Source: an uncultured Hyphomicrobiales bacterium (GTDB lineage: Bacteria > Pseudomonadota > Alphaproteobacteria > Rhizobiales > Beijerinckiaceae). From it: a DNA stretch of 52,330 nucleotides. Below the pieces are notes generated by a model, which saw nothing but the letters and a program-made list of their open reading frames with translations, was not told where the DNA came from and made no database searches. The stretch lies in NCBI GenBank assembly GCA_903932535.1, contig CAIZGR010000430.1, positions 1 through 52,330 of the forward strand. Direction: 5' to 3'. Shown in pieces: positions 8,517-18,081 of this stretch. Made by a program: the position numbers and the translations under genes. The first letter of the stretch is position 1. Every line of letters begins with the position of its first letter.

Positions 8517-8720
8517 CTGGCGCCCGCTTTTGCCGCGTCATGCCCTTTTGGCCAGTCGCTGACCGCGATTCCCGCCCAGGCCGGGGCGATCAGGAAGACG
8601 CCGATGGCCGCAAGCGTCGCCGGCCACCCATTGTCATGCCCCGCGAAAACGGGCATCCACAGGGGGCCGGCGCGCCAGGGCGCGCAGCGGCGAGCTGGCC
8701 CCGCTTTTGCAAAAGTGACG
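8517..8720. repeat. Dispersed repeat family B, partial and full copy
   Basis: About 8631-8720 has the layout TGTCATGCCC ... CGGGCATCCA at the left and CTGGCCCCGC ... AAAAGTGACG at the right, two short hairpin ends around a variable middle. A partial unit lies at about 8517-8546. The same layout recurs at 22703-22825. Confidence 0.6.
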
Positions 8721-8779
8721 CCCTTTCCGCCCTCGAAATCCCTGGCGAGTCGGCCTCCGAAGGGTTGACGCGAACGCGA

Positions 8780-9133
8780 TCAGGGCGCGACTTCGAAAAC
8801 TTCGGCGGTGTAGGCTTTGCGCTTCAACTTGGCGGCCTCGGCCTTCCACGCGTCCGAACCCGTGACCTTCGCAAGGTCCGCTGGGCTCGCCCAAACCGTC
8901 GAAGTCCCGATTGCCTTGTGCTCGGCGTCGGTCCCGACGGTTACGGACTTCGCCCCGCCTTTCTTCAGGAGTTCGGCGAGCGTCGGCAGCAGGGCCGCGT
9001 TGCTCTTGAAATCTGCATCGTTCTCCGCCTCGACGATGGCGACGCGCAGGATGTCGGCCCTGGCGAGCGAAAGGGTCATGGCTCCGACAGCGGCTGCGAT
9101 TCCGAGCGCCAGCGCGCTCTTGGTCAAAAACAT
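8780..9133 (-). CDS. Small periplasmic protein of unknown function
   Basis: A 117-residue protein. A Sec signal peptide is clear (basic start, SALALGIAAAVGAMTLSLARA). The mature part begins DILRVAIVEAENDADF and alternates strands and helices in a way that suggests a ferredoxin-like or dimeric alpha-beta barrel fold, but I do not recognise a family and assign no function. The ATG at 9133 is chosen because GAGGAGAG precedes it at the right distance and the signal peptide begins there. It is downstream of ftsH on the same strand but separated by more than 440 bases, so it is probably transcribed alone. Confidence 0.7.
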   Translation of the reverse strand: MFLTKSALALGIAAAVGAMTLSLARADILRVAIVEAENDADFKSNAALLPTLAELLKKGGAKSVTVGTDAEHKAIGTSTVWASPADLAKVTGSDAWKAEAAKLKRKAYTAEVFEVAP

Positions 9134-9578
9134 CGATTCTCTCCTCAGTTTCCTCGTGGCGTCCGCGCATGATGTGCGGTTGGCGGACATTGCCGCTTTA
9201 CCGTACAATTCGCGTGACTCTCATGCCACAATTAGGCGCGCCGATCAAATTGGCGATCCATGGCGTCGACATCTGGGGCTCGAAGGGTTTGCGCAAGGGT
9301 CGAGGGCGGGGCGCGTCCTTTCAGGGGACGCGCTCCCGCAAGGGGATGGGCGGGCGAAAGGCTGCGCCTTGCGCTCGTAACCTGGGCACAAACCGGGGCG
9401 TTGTCGTCGAGGCGGTCGTTGACCGCGCTGGCCGCGCTCGAGCCGAGCGCGGAGAAAAGAGGCGCTGCCGCCCGGGAACTTGCCCGGGTCACCCTCTCCG
9501 CCACAAGGTATCCGACAGTTCTGTCTCGGCGGCCTTCGGCGGAAGAGGGAAGCGGCCCGAAGGCCGCAGAGCGGCGGA
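9134..9578. other. Intergenic region between ftsH and the small periplasmic gene
   Basis: No supported gene. It holds an 8-bp perfect hairpin (9311-9318 with 9326-9333) without a T-run and, close to ftsH, the hairpin listed as its terminator. The promoter of the small periplasmic gene must lie in the right-hand part of the region just above 9133. Confidence 0.5.
9540..9567 (-). terminator. Probable terminator of ftsH
   Basis: On the minus strand GCGGCC-TTCG-GGCCGC forms a perfect 6-bp stem with a stable TTCG tetraloop (9552-9557 with 9562-9567), 12 bases after the ftsH stop. It is followed by the pyrimidine-rich TTCCCTCTTCC. Confidence 0.5.
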
Positions 9579-11507
<1,929 letters not shown>

Positions 11508-12173
11508 CGTCTTCCCGTGACGGACTAAACAGGCCCTGCTGGACCGTCCCGACGCCGTCCTAGTCGTTCATTTAAGCGCGCTGGCCCGGATTGCCAAGGG
11601 AACGGCGACCCTAACGATAGGGACAAAATCCGAGAATTGCAGCCTTTTGGCGGCGGATCGGGCGGATCGGCGAAGCGAGGTCTTGCGCCCGAGACGACGG
11701 CGCAGACTTTTGCGTCCGCATCGACGTTCGAGCGGCGACGGTCGCCATATCCGACTTCTCAACGAGAAATTGCAGAAAGTCCAATATCCGACGATGGCCT
11801 TGATACGCATCGACGCGTTTGCCGAGGGGTGGCGGGCGATCTCGCCTGAACAGGTGCGGCTTTTGCCTGATTGGGCGGCGTGACGCCGGCGAAGTCCCGC
11901 CTCTGTGGGTCGGCGATTCCGTCCAGAAACGGCGCCGGACGCAGAAGCGCGATGACCCCGAGGGCTTCACCAGGGCGATCACCATGAAGTATAAGGTGCA
12001 ATTGCCCGCGCTCGCCCGGGACCTGCGTCCGGGCGAAGAGGCCGTCGTCGCGTTCGACGCCGACTGATGCGTGATCGGCGGCGTGAAGCGTGTCTCTCTT
12101 GGGAAGCAGGCGTCCAGAATCTCGGTCTCGATCCGTTTTCGTCGCAACCTTCCGTCGGTTGGAAAAGGCAATC
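11508..12173. other. Long intergenic region between ftsH and a HiPIP gene
   Basis: I find no convincing gene on either strand: the open frames are Arg/Ser-rich and lack ribosome binding sites or family resemblance. It should contain the ftsH promoter near the left end. Around 11874-11915 is a diverged copy of repeat family A (GGCGGCGTGACGCCGGCG). The right part must contain the promoter of the HiPIP gene at 12174. Confidence 0.45.
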
Positions 12174-12440
12174 ATGCAGCTTCCGTTCGATGATATGTCT
12201 CGCCGCCGGCTCTTGCGGACCATCGCGGGCGCCGCGGCGGGCGTAGCGGGTTCGGCGAGCACAGACGACGCCTTCGCAACGGGCAAGAAGTCAAAAGCCG
12301 AAGTCGCGTACCAGGACACGCCGCATCGCATCGAACGGTGCGAAATCTGCGCCCCCTTCCTTCCCCCTGATCAGTGCCGGACTGTGGTCGGACCCGTCAG
12401 CAGGCAGGGTTGGTGCAAGGAATACGAGGGCGTCTATTAG
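12174..12440 (+). CDS. Tat-exported HiPIP-like iron-sulfur protein A
   Basis: A small (88-residue) high-potential iron-sulfur protein. The N-terminus carries a Tat signal (SRRRLL, then an Ala/Gly-rich stretch). The mature part has four cysteines spaced C-x2-C-x8-C-x12-C (CEIC, QC, WC), the pattern for one 4Fe-4S cluster in this family. HiPIPs are soluble periplasmic one-electron carriers. The first Cys-pair context and spacing match the other two HiPIP-like proteins in this window, so they are paralogues. The ATG at 12174 is preceded by AAAGG. It converges with the monoheme cytochrome gene (34-base gap). Its redox partner is unknown. Confidence 0.85.
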   Translation: MQLPFDDMSRRRLLRTIAGAAAGVAGSASTDDAFATGKKSKAEVAYQDTPHRIERCEICAPFLPPDQCRTVVGPVSRQGWCKEYEGVY

Positions 12441-12474
12441 GGGCTTGTCCGCAGATCGATCGCGGCGCCGTCGC

Positions 12475-13893
12475 TCAATGCAGCGCGGAGAGGATGCCGG
12501 AGAAGTCGCGTCCATGGGCGTTGGCGACGATGGAGTGGCACGCCATGCAGCTCGAGGGCGCGTCCTGGAGATAGGTCTCCAGGGTCGTGTTGACCAAGTT
12601 CTCCGCGCTCTCGCGGGCCGGGTCGTCGGCCTGATAGTTCTCGCGAGGCGTATCCCGATTCGGAGGCAGGCCCGGGAAAAAGGACCCGTCGTTCTGCGGC
12701 CCTGTCGGCAGGGGGACGGTCGGCCACTGGCTGGCGACGAGCATGTAGCGCTCCCAGACCGTGCCCTTGATTCCCGGCAAGGCCCAGTAGGCGCGGTTCA
12801 TCGCCATCGTCGAGGGATGAACGGGATGGCGGCGGGAAACCTGCACAGGCTCCGGGTCGACCTTGGGCGGATGGGTCGCGCTGATCGGCAGGCTTTCCGG
12901 CGAGCCGAGCGGCAGCAGACGCCGGTCGGGCTGGGTTGCGTCATAATAGGAATAGGGCGCTCCGGTGTCGCGGGCGTCGGGTTCGCGCGCCTTGCCTTCC
13001 CCCGCCGGCGGCACGTTGTCGACGTGCTCGAACGTGCTCCACAGCCACTGCGGCCGGTAACGGGTCTTGATCATGATGTGGAATCCGACGAGGCCGATAT
13101 CGCTTTTCGAGCAGACGACGCGGCCGGCCGCGAGGCTCCCGGCGACGTCGACGACCTCGGCGTTTACGACGTAGAAGCGCGAGCGGACCTCCGGACCATC
13201 GGCGTCGGTCATCAGGCGCCAAGCCGCCTTGATCGCGATCGATCCGATCGGCAGGTCGGCCGGATGCGCTTCGTCGGGAAGATTTTTCAGTTCGCTCCAG
13301 CCGGCCGTCGAGATGGCGTCGTATTCGGCCCGGTTTACCCGCACCTCGTAGCGCGTGTAGGTCCGGTTCTGCGCGACGAGCGAATTCGAGAACTGTCCGA
13401 GCGTGAATCCCGGCTGATTGAACTCCGCGTAGGGAACGAAGGAGGCCACCGTCTTCGTGCGGCTGTCGACCTCGGGACCGCAGGGGTTCAGCGCAGCCTC
13501 GCCCGCCCAGGCGGCAGGCGCCGCCGGGCGACCGTCCGGCCCGGCCGGAAACAGATCGGCGCGGGACTTGAAAGTCTCCCACACCCGCGGTCCCGGATCG
13601 CCGAGGACCTTCGCGCGATCAGGCTCGCCGCGGCGAGCGGGGTCTGTCAGCGACGGCCAGTTGAGCGCGACGAACGCGCGCCATGCGAAATTGTCGAAGG
13701 CCGGAAACGGATCGGCCTTGGTCGACGCCACGTCGTCGATCCGGTCCGGCGAGACGAGCGGGACGCCATCCTCTGCGGCCGAACGCGCGAGCCCCGAAAA
13801 CGTCGCGACGCCGAATGCGGCCAGGAGACAGAGACGCCGTCGGCGCCGAAGACGACCGTCCCCCCGGCCTTGGCGCGCCCCGCAGTTCGGCAT
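12475..13893 (-). CDS. Exported monoheme c-type cytochrome family protein
   Basis: A 472-residue protein with a basic N-terminus and hydrophobic stretch (LCLLAAFGVATFSGLARSA) suggesting export. Only one heme-binding motif is seen, CMACH at residues 449-453, close to the C-terminus. The long N-terminal part (FDNFAWRAFVALNWPS) belongs, as far as I recall, to a family annotated only as cytochrome c family protein with no known reaction. It is the last gene of the HiPIP, cytochrome-porin, CHRD series on this strand, so it may receive or pass electrons within that chain. The heme being at the very end of a large protein is unusual for a simple carrier. Confidence 0.8.
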   Translation of the reverse strand: MPNCGARQGRGDGRLRRRRRLCLLAAFGVATFSGLARSAAEDGVPLVSPDRIDDVASTKADPFPAFDNFAWRAFVALNWPSLTDPARRGEPDRAKVLGDPGPRVWETFKSRADLFPAGPDGRPAAPAAWAGEAALNPCGPEVDSRTKTVASFVPYAEFNQPGFTLGQFSNSLVAQNRTYTRYEVRVNRAEYDAISTAGWSELKNLPDEAHPADLPIGSIAIKAAWRLMTDADGPEVRSRFYVVNAEVVDVAGSLAAGRVVCSKSDIGLVGFHIMIKTRYRPQWLWSTFEHVDNVPPAGEGKAREPDARDTGAPYSYYDATQPDRRLLPLGSPESLPISATHPPKVDPEPVQVSRRHPVHPSTMAMNRAYWALPGIKGTVWERYMLVASQWPTVPLPTGPQNDGSFFPGLPPNRDTPRENYQADDPARESAENLVNTTLETYLQDAPSSCMACHSIVANAHGRDFSGILSALH

Positions 13894-14039
13894 CGCTCGA
13901 TGCTCGCTTTCTCCCGGAAGTCAGCGACCGTTAACGCCCCAAAATCTATGGACAGATGCCGCAACCGGCGCCTTCCTGCTGCGCCGGGTCGCGGCCTGCA
14001 TCAGGCGCCGCGACGGCGCCAGTCCAGACTCTTACACCC

Positions 14040-14531
14040 TCACTCGCGGACGACGGGACCCCGAATCTCGCCAGCCTGGAAGTTTTTCGAATGCAGGTTG
14101 AAATACCAGCGTCCGTCCTTGAGGTCCTTGGCCTGCGTGTCGTTGATCTTGGCCACGCCGTGGAAGGGGCTGGCGAGATTGCCGGGGGTTCCGACCTGGA
14201 TCGGCGCGTTCTCCTCGGGCGTGAGGCCGAGATAGGAGATCGGCCCGTGGAAATGGGCGCCGATCGGCGGGCTGGAGAGACCTGTATAAGTCACAGACCA
14301 CTCGAGCGTGTTGGTGTCGGTGTCGAAGACGCCGTTCATGTGGCCTTTGGCCGTGCTGGCGTTCGGCGGCACCTCGCCCAGGCCGTTCAGCGAGGCCTGG
14401 ATCGGTATTTTCAGCGCAAGGGCCGGCGCGCTCGACAGGGCGAGGCCGGCGCAAGCCAGCGCCATGAGGCAAATGCGCCTCGCCCGCGCCGCCGTGAATG
14501 AGACGCCTTGTTGGCTCGTCGCTGCGGACAT
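14040..14531 (-). CDS. Exported CHRD-domain protein
   Basis: A 163-residue protein with a signal peptide (LMALACAGLALSSAPALA) and one CHRD (chordin) domain. Typical features are LNGLGEVPPNASTAKGHMNGVF, GAHFHGP in the middle and the terminal FQAGEIRGPV. CHRD domains occur in many exported bacterial proteins, often beside cytochromes or copper proteins. Their role is not established. The histidines of AHFHG could bind metal, which is inference. The ATG at 14531 has a strong AGGGAGGA site. It lies about 100 bases after the cytochrome-porin gene, same strand, and probably in the same transcript. Confidence 0.88.
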   Translation of the reverse strand: MSAATSQQGVSFTAARARRICLMALACAGLALSSAPALALKIPIQASLNGLGEVPPNASTAKGHMNGVFDTDTNTLEWSVTYTGLSSPPIGAHFHGPISYLGLTPEENAPIQVGTPGNLASPFHGVAKINDTQAKDLKDGRWYFNLHSKNFQAGEIRGPVVRE

Positions 14532-14631
14532 GGGTTCCTCCCTGAGCGATCCTGATGTTGCCACAACGCGCAACGTTGCGTCACGTAGATTCGTCTTTGG
14601 TCGGCGCACGAGCGAATCGAGCCTTTCGGCG

Positions 14632-16113
14632 TCAAAACACCACCCAAGCGTAGGCGAAGACGGAATTGTTGCCGGAGGCGTTGTGCGTGCCGCCGAGGAA
14701 CGAGCCGTCGAAATTGTTCGTTCCGCCATAGAGATGCAGGTAGCTGGTGAATTGCAGGCCGATGCGGGCGTTCCAGGTCTTGTAGTCGTAGGGGCCGGGC
14801 GCGCCGTGGGCGAAGGGGATATAGGCGAGATCGAGAATAAGACCGTTGCCATTGGGGCTGCTGATATAGCTGTTGTTGTACGAGTTGATCTCGATCGGCG
14901 TACAGTTCTTATTGTTGCCTGACCCATAAAGGTAACAGTCGCCCGAGCCGGCGACATTGAAGTAGCCGAAGGCGAGGCTGTAGGTGTGGTCCCAAACGAA
15001 GGTGGCGTTGGCCTTGAAGCTGTTGAGTGTGTTGCTGAGGTTCGACGCGTGCTGTTCGAAATAGCTCGCGTTCAGCTTCTGCCATTCCATGATGTCGGTC
15101 AGCTTGACCGTCACGATGTACTGATCGCCATCATATTGATATTGGCTGTCGAAGCCGACGTCGAGATAGTTGTCGGTGCCGATGCCGTATTGCCGGCCCG
15201 GCGCGATCTGGCCGTACATGCCGAACGTGCCGACCATCAGATAGTGCTGGCCCCAGTGCGGCTCGAGCGCCAAGCGCCAATAGGGGGCGACGTTGGTGAC
15301 CGCGTCCGATGTCGCCGGGCCGCCTAGAACCTGCGTGTTGGGAGCGTTGATCGCATAGAGCTGGCTGATCGACAGGCCCTTGTAGGCGATGAGCGCGCCG
15401 TAGAGCATGTCGTCCCAGAACCCGTAAACGCCGGCGCCGCCGACGTTTGTCGCGTAGCCGCCCTCGATGCGGGTCAGCGGCGGACCGAAGGCCGGGGCTA
15501 TGGTCGAGGAGATCTGCGGCCATCCGAATTGCGGCGTCGTGTTCCAGGGATCTTCGACCGTCGGAGAGTTGTTGACGTCGATGCCCCAGATCATGTCCTG
15601 GCCGAACAGCTTCGACGTATCCGTGTAGCGGATATCGGACGAGTCCAGCCCGAAGGTTCCCCAGACGGGATCGCCGGTGAACTGGATGAACGAGCCGACG
15701 TTGCCGATCAGATGGCCCGCGATGAAGACAGACGCCTGCTGCGAGGTGATGTTGTTGTTCGTGTGCAGACCGGGGGCCGGCGGGACGTCCTGCGCCGCCT
15801 TCGTGTTCGTGAAGCCGCCCTGGTAAAAGCCGGCGAGCGGCGGACCCTGCCAGTCGCCGCCTTGCAGCGAGTAGCCGCCGATCTTGAAGCGGCGTCCGAA
15901 GGGCGTCAGCTCGGGGAGAGCGGTGTGACAGGAGGCGCAAGGCTGGCCGGTCTGGCGCGCGAAGGCCGGCAAGGCCTCCGCTGGGCCGGCTGAGAGCGCG
16001 AGGAACGCCGCGCCGCCTGCGGTTGCGCCGATCGAGGCCGCAACCATGGCGGCGAGCTTTCGTCCCTCGGGCTTCGTTAAGGATTTGCCCGCCTGGATCG
16101 TCGTCGCCGCCAT
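14632..16113 (-). CDS. Cyc2-like fused monoheme cytochrome c - outer-membrane porin
   Basis: A 493-residue exported protein. After the signal peptide (about 1-47), the mature chain begins LPAFARQTGQPCASCHTALP with a single heme motif CASCH at 59-63, then LTPFGRRFKIGGYSL. The other 400 residues have no further heme motif. They are rich in alternating aromatic and polar residues, Asn/Gly/Tyr-rich loops, and end in a C-terminal Phe, as outer-membrane beta-barrels do. This architecture and the FARQTGxxCxxCH...FGRxFKxxGY pattern match Cyc2-type cytochrome-porins, known for Fe(II) oxidation in iron-oxidising bacteria. Membership of the true Cyc2 clade is inference. I prefer the ATG at 16113 over a TTG at 16146. 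A HiPIP gene lies directly upstream. Confidence 0.8.
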   Translation of the reverse strand: MAATTIQAGKSLTKPEGRKLAAMVAASIGATAGGAAFLALSAGPAEALPAFARQTGQPCASCHTALPELTPFGRRFKIGGYSLQGGDWQGPPLAGFYQGGFTNTKAAQDVPPAPGLHTNNNITSQQASVFIAGHLIGNVGSFIQFTGDPVWGTFGLDSSDIRYTDTSKLFGQDMIWGIDVNNSPTVEDPWNTTPQFGWPQISSTIAPAFGPPLTRIEGGYATNVGGAGVYGFWDDMLYGALIAYKGLSISQLYAINAPNTQVLGGPATSDAVTNVAPYWRLALEPHWGQHYLMVGTFGMYGQIAPGRQYGIGTDNYLDVGFDSQYQYDGDQYIVTVKLTDIMEWQKLNASYFEQHASNLSNTLNSFKANATFVWDHTYSLAFGYFNVAGSGDCYLYGSGNNKNCTPIEINSYNNSYISSPNGNGLILDLAYIPFAHGAPGPYDYKTWNARIGLQFTSYLHLYGGTNNFDGSFLGGTHNASGNNSVFAYAWVVF

Positions 16114-16188
16114 TCCGCCCACCCTCGTCCCCGCGCCGCCCCGCAATCAACGGGGCGGCGTCCTTGAAACCTCATCTGGACCGCAGCG

Positions 16189-16452
16189 TCAGGCCTTCTT
16201 GACCCACAGCGGGCAATAGCCGGTCGGCACGATCGTCCCCTCGACGTTCTTGCAGGAACTCGGCGCGACGAAGAAGTTACACAGGCTGCACTGCTTGCCG
16301 TCCTTGGGAGTCTGCTGATAACGCACCGCGGCTTGCGTCAACTTTGCTGCCTCGGCGCCGGTTGTGCTGAGCGCGACGAGTGGCAGGGCGCCTGCGGCGC
16401 CGATGAGAAGCGTGCGGCGGCTTACCGCGCCAGCCTTGGCGAGATCTTTCAT
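16189..16452 (-). CDS. Tat-exported HiPIP (high-potential iron-sulfur protein) B
   Basis: An 87-residue protein with a Tat signal (SRRTLLIGAAGALPLVAL) and a mature HiPIP domain with four cysteines, C-x2-C-x8-C-x12-C (CSLC, SSC, GYC), and the usual YQQTP and PLWVKK segments. It is a soluble periplasmic one-electron carrier. It stands first in the series HiPIP, cytochrome-porin, CHRD, cytochrome, 75 bases before the cytochrome-porin. It is therefore the natural candidate to take electrons from the cytochrome-porin, by analogy with PioC and other HiPIPs of iron oxidisers. The ATG at 16452 has a strong GGGAGGGAG site. An upstream ATG at 16476 is less likely. Confidence 0.92.
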   Translation of the reverse strand: MKDLAKAGAVSRRTLLIGAAGALPLVALSTTGAEAAKLTQAAVRYQQTPKDGKQCSLCNFFVAPSSCKNVEGTIVPTGYCPLWVKKA

Positions 16453-16983
16453 AACGTCTCCCTCCCTTGACGCCACGCTCGGCGCGGCGCCGTTTGTTTA
16501 TCGTTCTATGCTGCTAATTATCATTCAGCATTTCATCTGCGCCGTGAGCCCGATCTGGACTCTCTAACGCCGACGCTCTACACTTCGCATATTGTCATCG
16601 CCACTTGACCTCGATCAACCCGTAAAGCCTGCGACCAAACAGCGCAGCCCCTCTTTGACGTGGATTTGCCACAAAAGGTCGTCGTTCCCGAACGAAACTG
16701 TCGAGGGTTCGCATGAGACGTCGGGGCGCGAACGATCGGGCGAAAGGGCGAGCGCAACGCTCCGACGGCGGCGCAAGAGTCAGCGTCCCTCGAGGCGCCG
16801 CAGACCTCGGTCGACCGGCGCGGCGGATGTCCCTCGTGCGCGTCGCGGCGTCCATCCCGAACATTGGCGATCCGTAATCGGAACAACGCAAATCCGGCGC
16901 GTTGGGGCGCGATTTCGTCCGGCGTCGCGAAGGGACAGGCGCCCGGCCCGTGTCCTGCGAGAATCGAAAATTCGGAGACCCTG
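16453..16983. other. Divergent promoter region between HiPIP B and PepSY genes
   Basis: No supported gene. The part next to HiPIP B (16497-16545) is A+T-rich and contains ATTATCA (16517-16523), one intact half of a Fur-type box with a poor second half. The remainder up to 16983 holds only unlikely open frames. Confidence 0.45.
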
Positions 16984-17259
16984 ATGAAGCTGTTCAGCGC
17001 CTTGACCATTCTCGCCGTCGCCGCCGCCGGCCCCGCCTTCGCCGAAGGCAAGTGCGCGACCGGGCCGAAATCCAAGTGGCAGCCGAAATCCGCCCTCGAG
17101 CAGCAGTTGCAGGCCGACGGCTACAAGGTCCGCCAGATCAAGGTCGAGGGCGGCTGCTACGAAGTCTACGCGACGGACAAGGCCGGCAAGCGCGCCAACA
17201 TGGCCTACAACGCCGAGACGCTGGAGAAGCTCGACAACGCCGAAGCCGGCGAGAAGTGA
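16984..17259 (+). CDS. PepSY-domain periplasmic protein
   Basis: A 91-residue protein with a signal peptide (LFSALTILAVAAAGPAFA). A single PepSY-like unit follows: KSALEQQLQADGYKVRQIKVEGGCYEVYATDKAGKRA, then DPx-like YNAETLEKL. Small PepSY proteins are frequently encoded with cytochrome b561 and OmpR-type two-component systems. Both are present here, with the b561 gene directly downstream and the two-component genes convergent just beyond. The molecular role of these PepSY proteins is not settled. The ATG at 16984 is preceded by GGAGA. Confidence 0.88.
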   Translation: MKLFSALTILAVAAAGPAFAEGKCATGPKSKWQPKSALEQQLQADGYKVRQIKVEGGCYEVYATDKAGKRANMAYNAETLEKLDNAEAGEK

Positions 17260-17813
17260 GGACGCCGAGCGGCCTCTCGGCCATGGTCCGCGTCTGGGAT
17301 CCGTTTGTCCGGATCTTCCACTGGGCTCTTGCCGCGAGCTTCGCGGTCGCCTGGGCGAGTTCCGAGAATTCGGAGCGCGTGCACGACGTCGCCGGCTACG
17401 CCGCCGGCGGCCTCGTGGCCCTGCGAATCGTCTGGGGCTTCGTCGGCTCGCGCTACGCGCGTTTCCGGCAATTCGTGCGGTCGCCCGGGACGGTGATCGA
17501 CTACCTTCGCGCGATCGGGAACGGCTCCGAGCGCCGGTACATCGGCCACAACCCGGCGGGCGGGGCGATGATCCTCGTTCTGCTCGCCGCGATGGCGGCG
17601 ACGGCGGCGAGCGGGTCGCTGCTGACGACCGACGCGTTCTGGGGCTCGGAAGCCATGCAGCGGGTCCATTCGCTGCTCGCCTGGGGCGTGGTTGTTCTGG
17701 TGGCCGCACATCTCGGCGGGGTGGCGCTCGCGAGCCTGCGCCATCGCGAAAATCTGGTCCGGGCCATGGTCTTCGGCGTGAAACGGCCCGCCGGCCCGGG
17801 CGACGTGGCCTGA
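17256..17813 (+). CDS. Cytochrome b561-type membrane protein
   Basis: A di-heme b-type membrane cytochrome of the bacterial b561 family, about 176-185 residues with four hydrophobic helices. The start VWDPFVRIFHW has the first heme-ligand His, and further histidines (RVHDVAGY, MQRVHSLLAW, AAHLGG) lie in or near helices, as in this family. These proteins move electrons between quinone and periplasmic partners. I give the GTG at 17256, which overlaps the PepSY stop as GTGA and would couple translation. An in-frame ATG at 17283 is the alternative. It is co-transcribed with the PepSY gene. Confidence 0.9.
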   Translation: MRTPSGLSAMVRVWDPFVRIFHWALAASFAVAWASSENSERVHDVAGYAAGGLVALRIVWGFVGSRYARFRQFVRSPGTVIDYLRAIGNGSERRYIGHNPAGGAMILVLLAAMAATAASGSLLTTDAFWGSEAMQRVHSLLAWGVVVLVAAHLGGVALASLRHRENLVRAMVFGVKRPAGPGDVA

Positions 17814-17841
17814 TGACCGGGGAGAACTCTGGAGGGGCTTC

Positions 17842-18069
17842 ATGAGGGCAACGATCGAGGACGGGGCGCCGTTCTTCTTTGCGACCGAGCAGCCGCCGAC
17901 GGCGGCTGCGATCGACGACGACATCTATCTCACCGTCACGACCGCAGTCCCGGATTGCCCCGGCAGGGTCGAATCGATCGACATCATTCTGTCGGTCGAG
18001 TACGCCAAGCAGGCGATCGACCAGCTTTCGACCGCGGTGATCGCGGCGCGGCGCAACCAAGCGTGCTGA
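17842..18069 (+). CDS. Small protein of unknown function
   Basis: A 75-residue, probably cytosolic protein. It has no signal peptide or membrane segment and no family I recognise. The sequence is acidic, with DDDIYLTVTTAVPD and a helix SVEYAKQAIDQLSTAVIAARR towards the end, and single cysteines at PDCPG and at the last residue. A strong ribosome binding site (GGAGGGG) and its position right after cytochrome b561 argue that it is a real third gene of that transcript. It converges on the sensor kinase gene (12-base gap). Confidence 0.65.
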   Translation: MRATIEDGAPFFFATEQPPTAAAIDDDIYLTVTTAVPDCPGRVESIDIILSVEYAKQAIDQLSTAVIAARRNQAC

Positions 18070-18081
18070 ATTCGGACCGGC

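Noticed and set aside
8129-8656. Minus-strand open frame over the SDR remnant and repeat
   Set aside because: It runs across a pseudogene and a repeat, with no ribosome binding site or recognisable protein.
9311-9333. 8-bp perfect hairpin in the ftsH to small-gene gap as a terminator or small RNA
   Set aside because: No T-run, no promoter, and such hairpins are expected by chance in DNA of this GC content.
11568-12067. Short open frames in the long gap after ftsH
   Set aside because: Arg/Ser-rich composition, no ribosome binding sites, and part of the stretch is repeat family A.
16517-16523. ATTATCA upstream of HiPIP B as a Fur box
   Set aside because: Only one half-site is intact; the other half matches at four of seven positions, too little to call an iron box.
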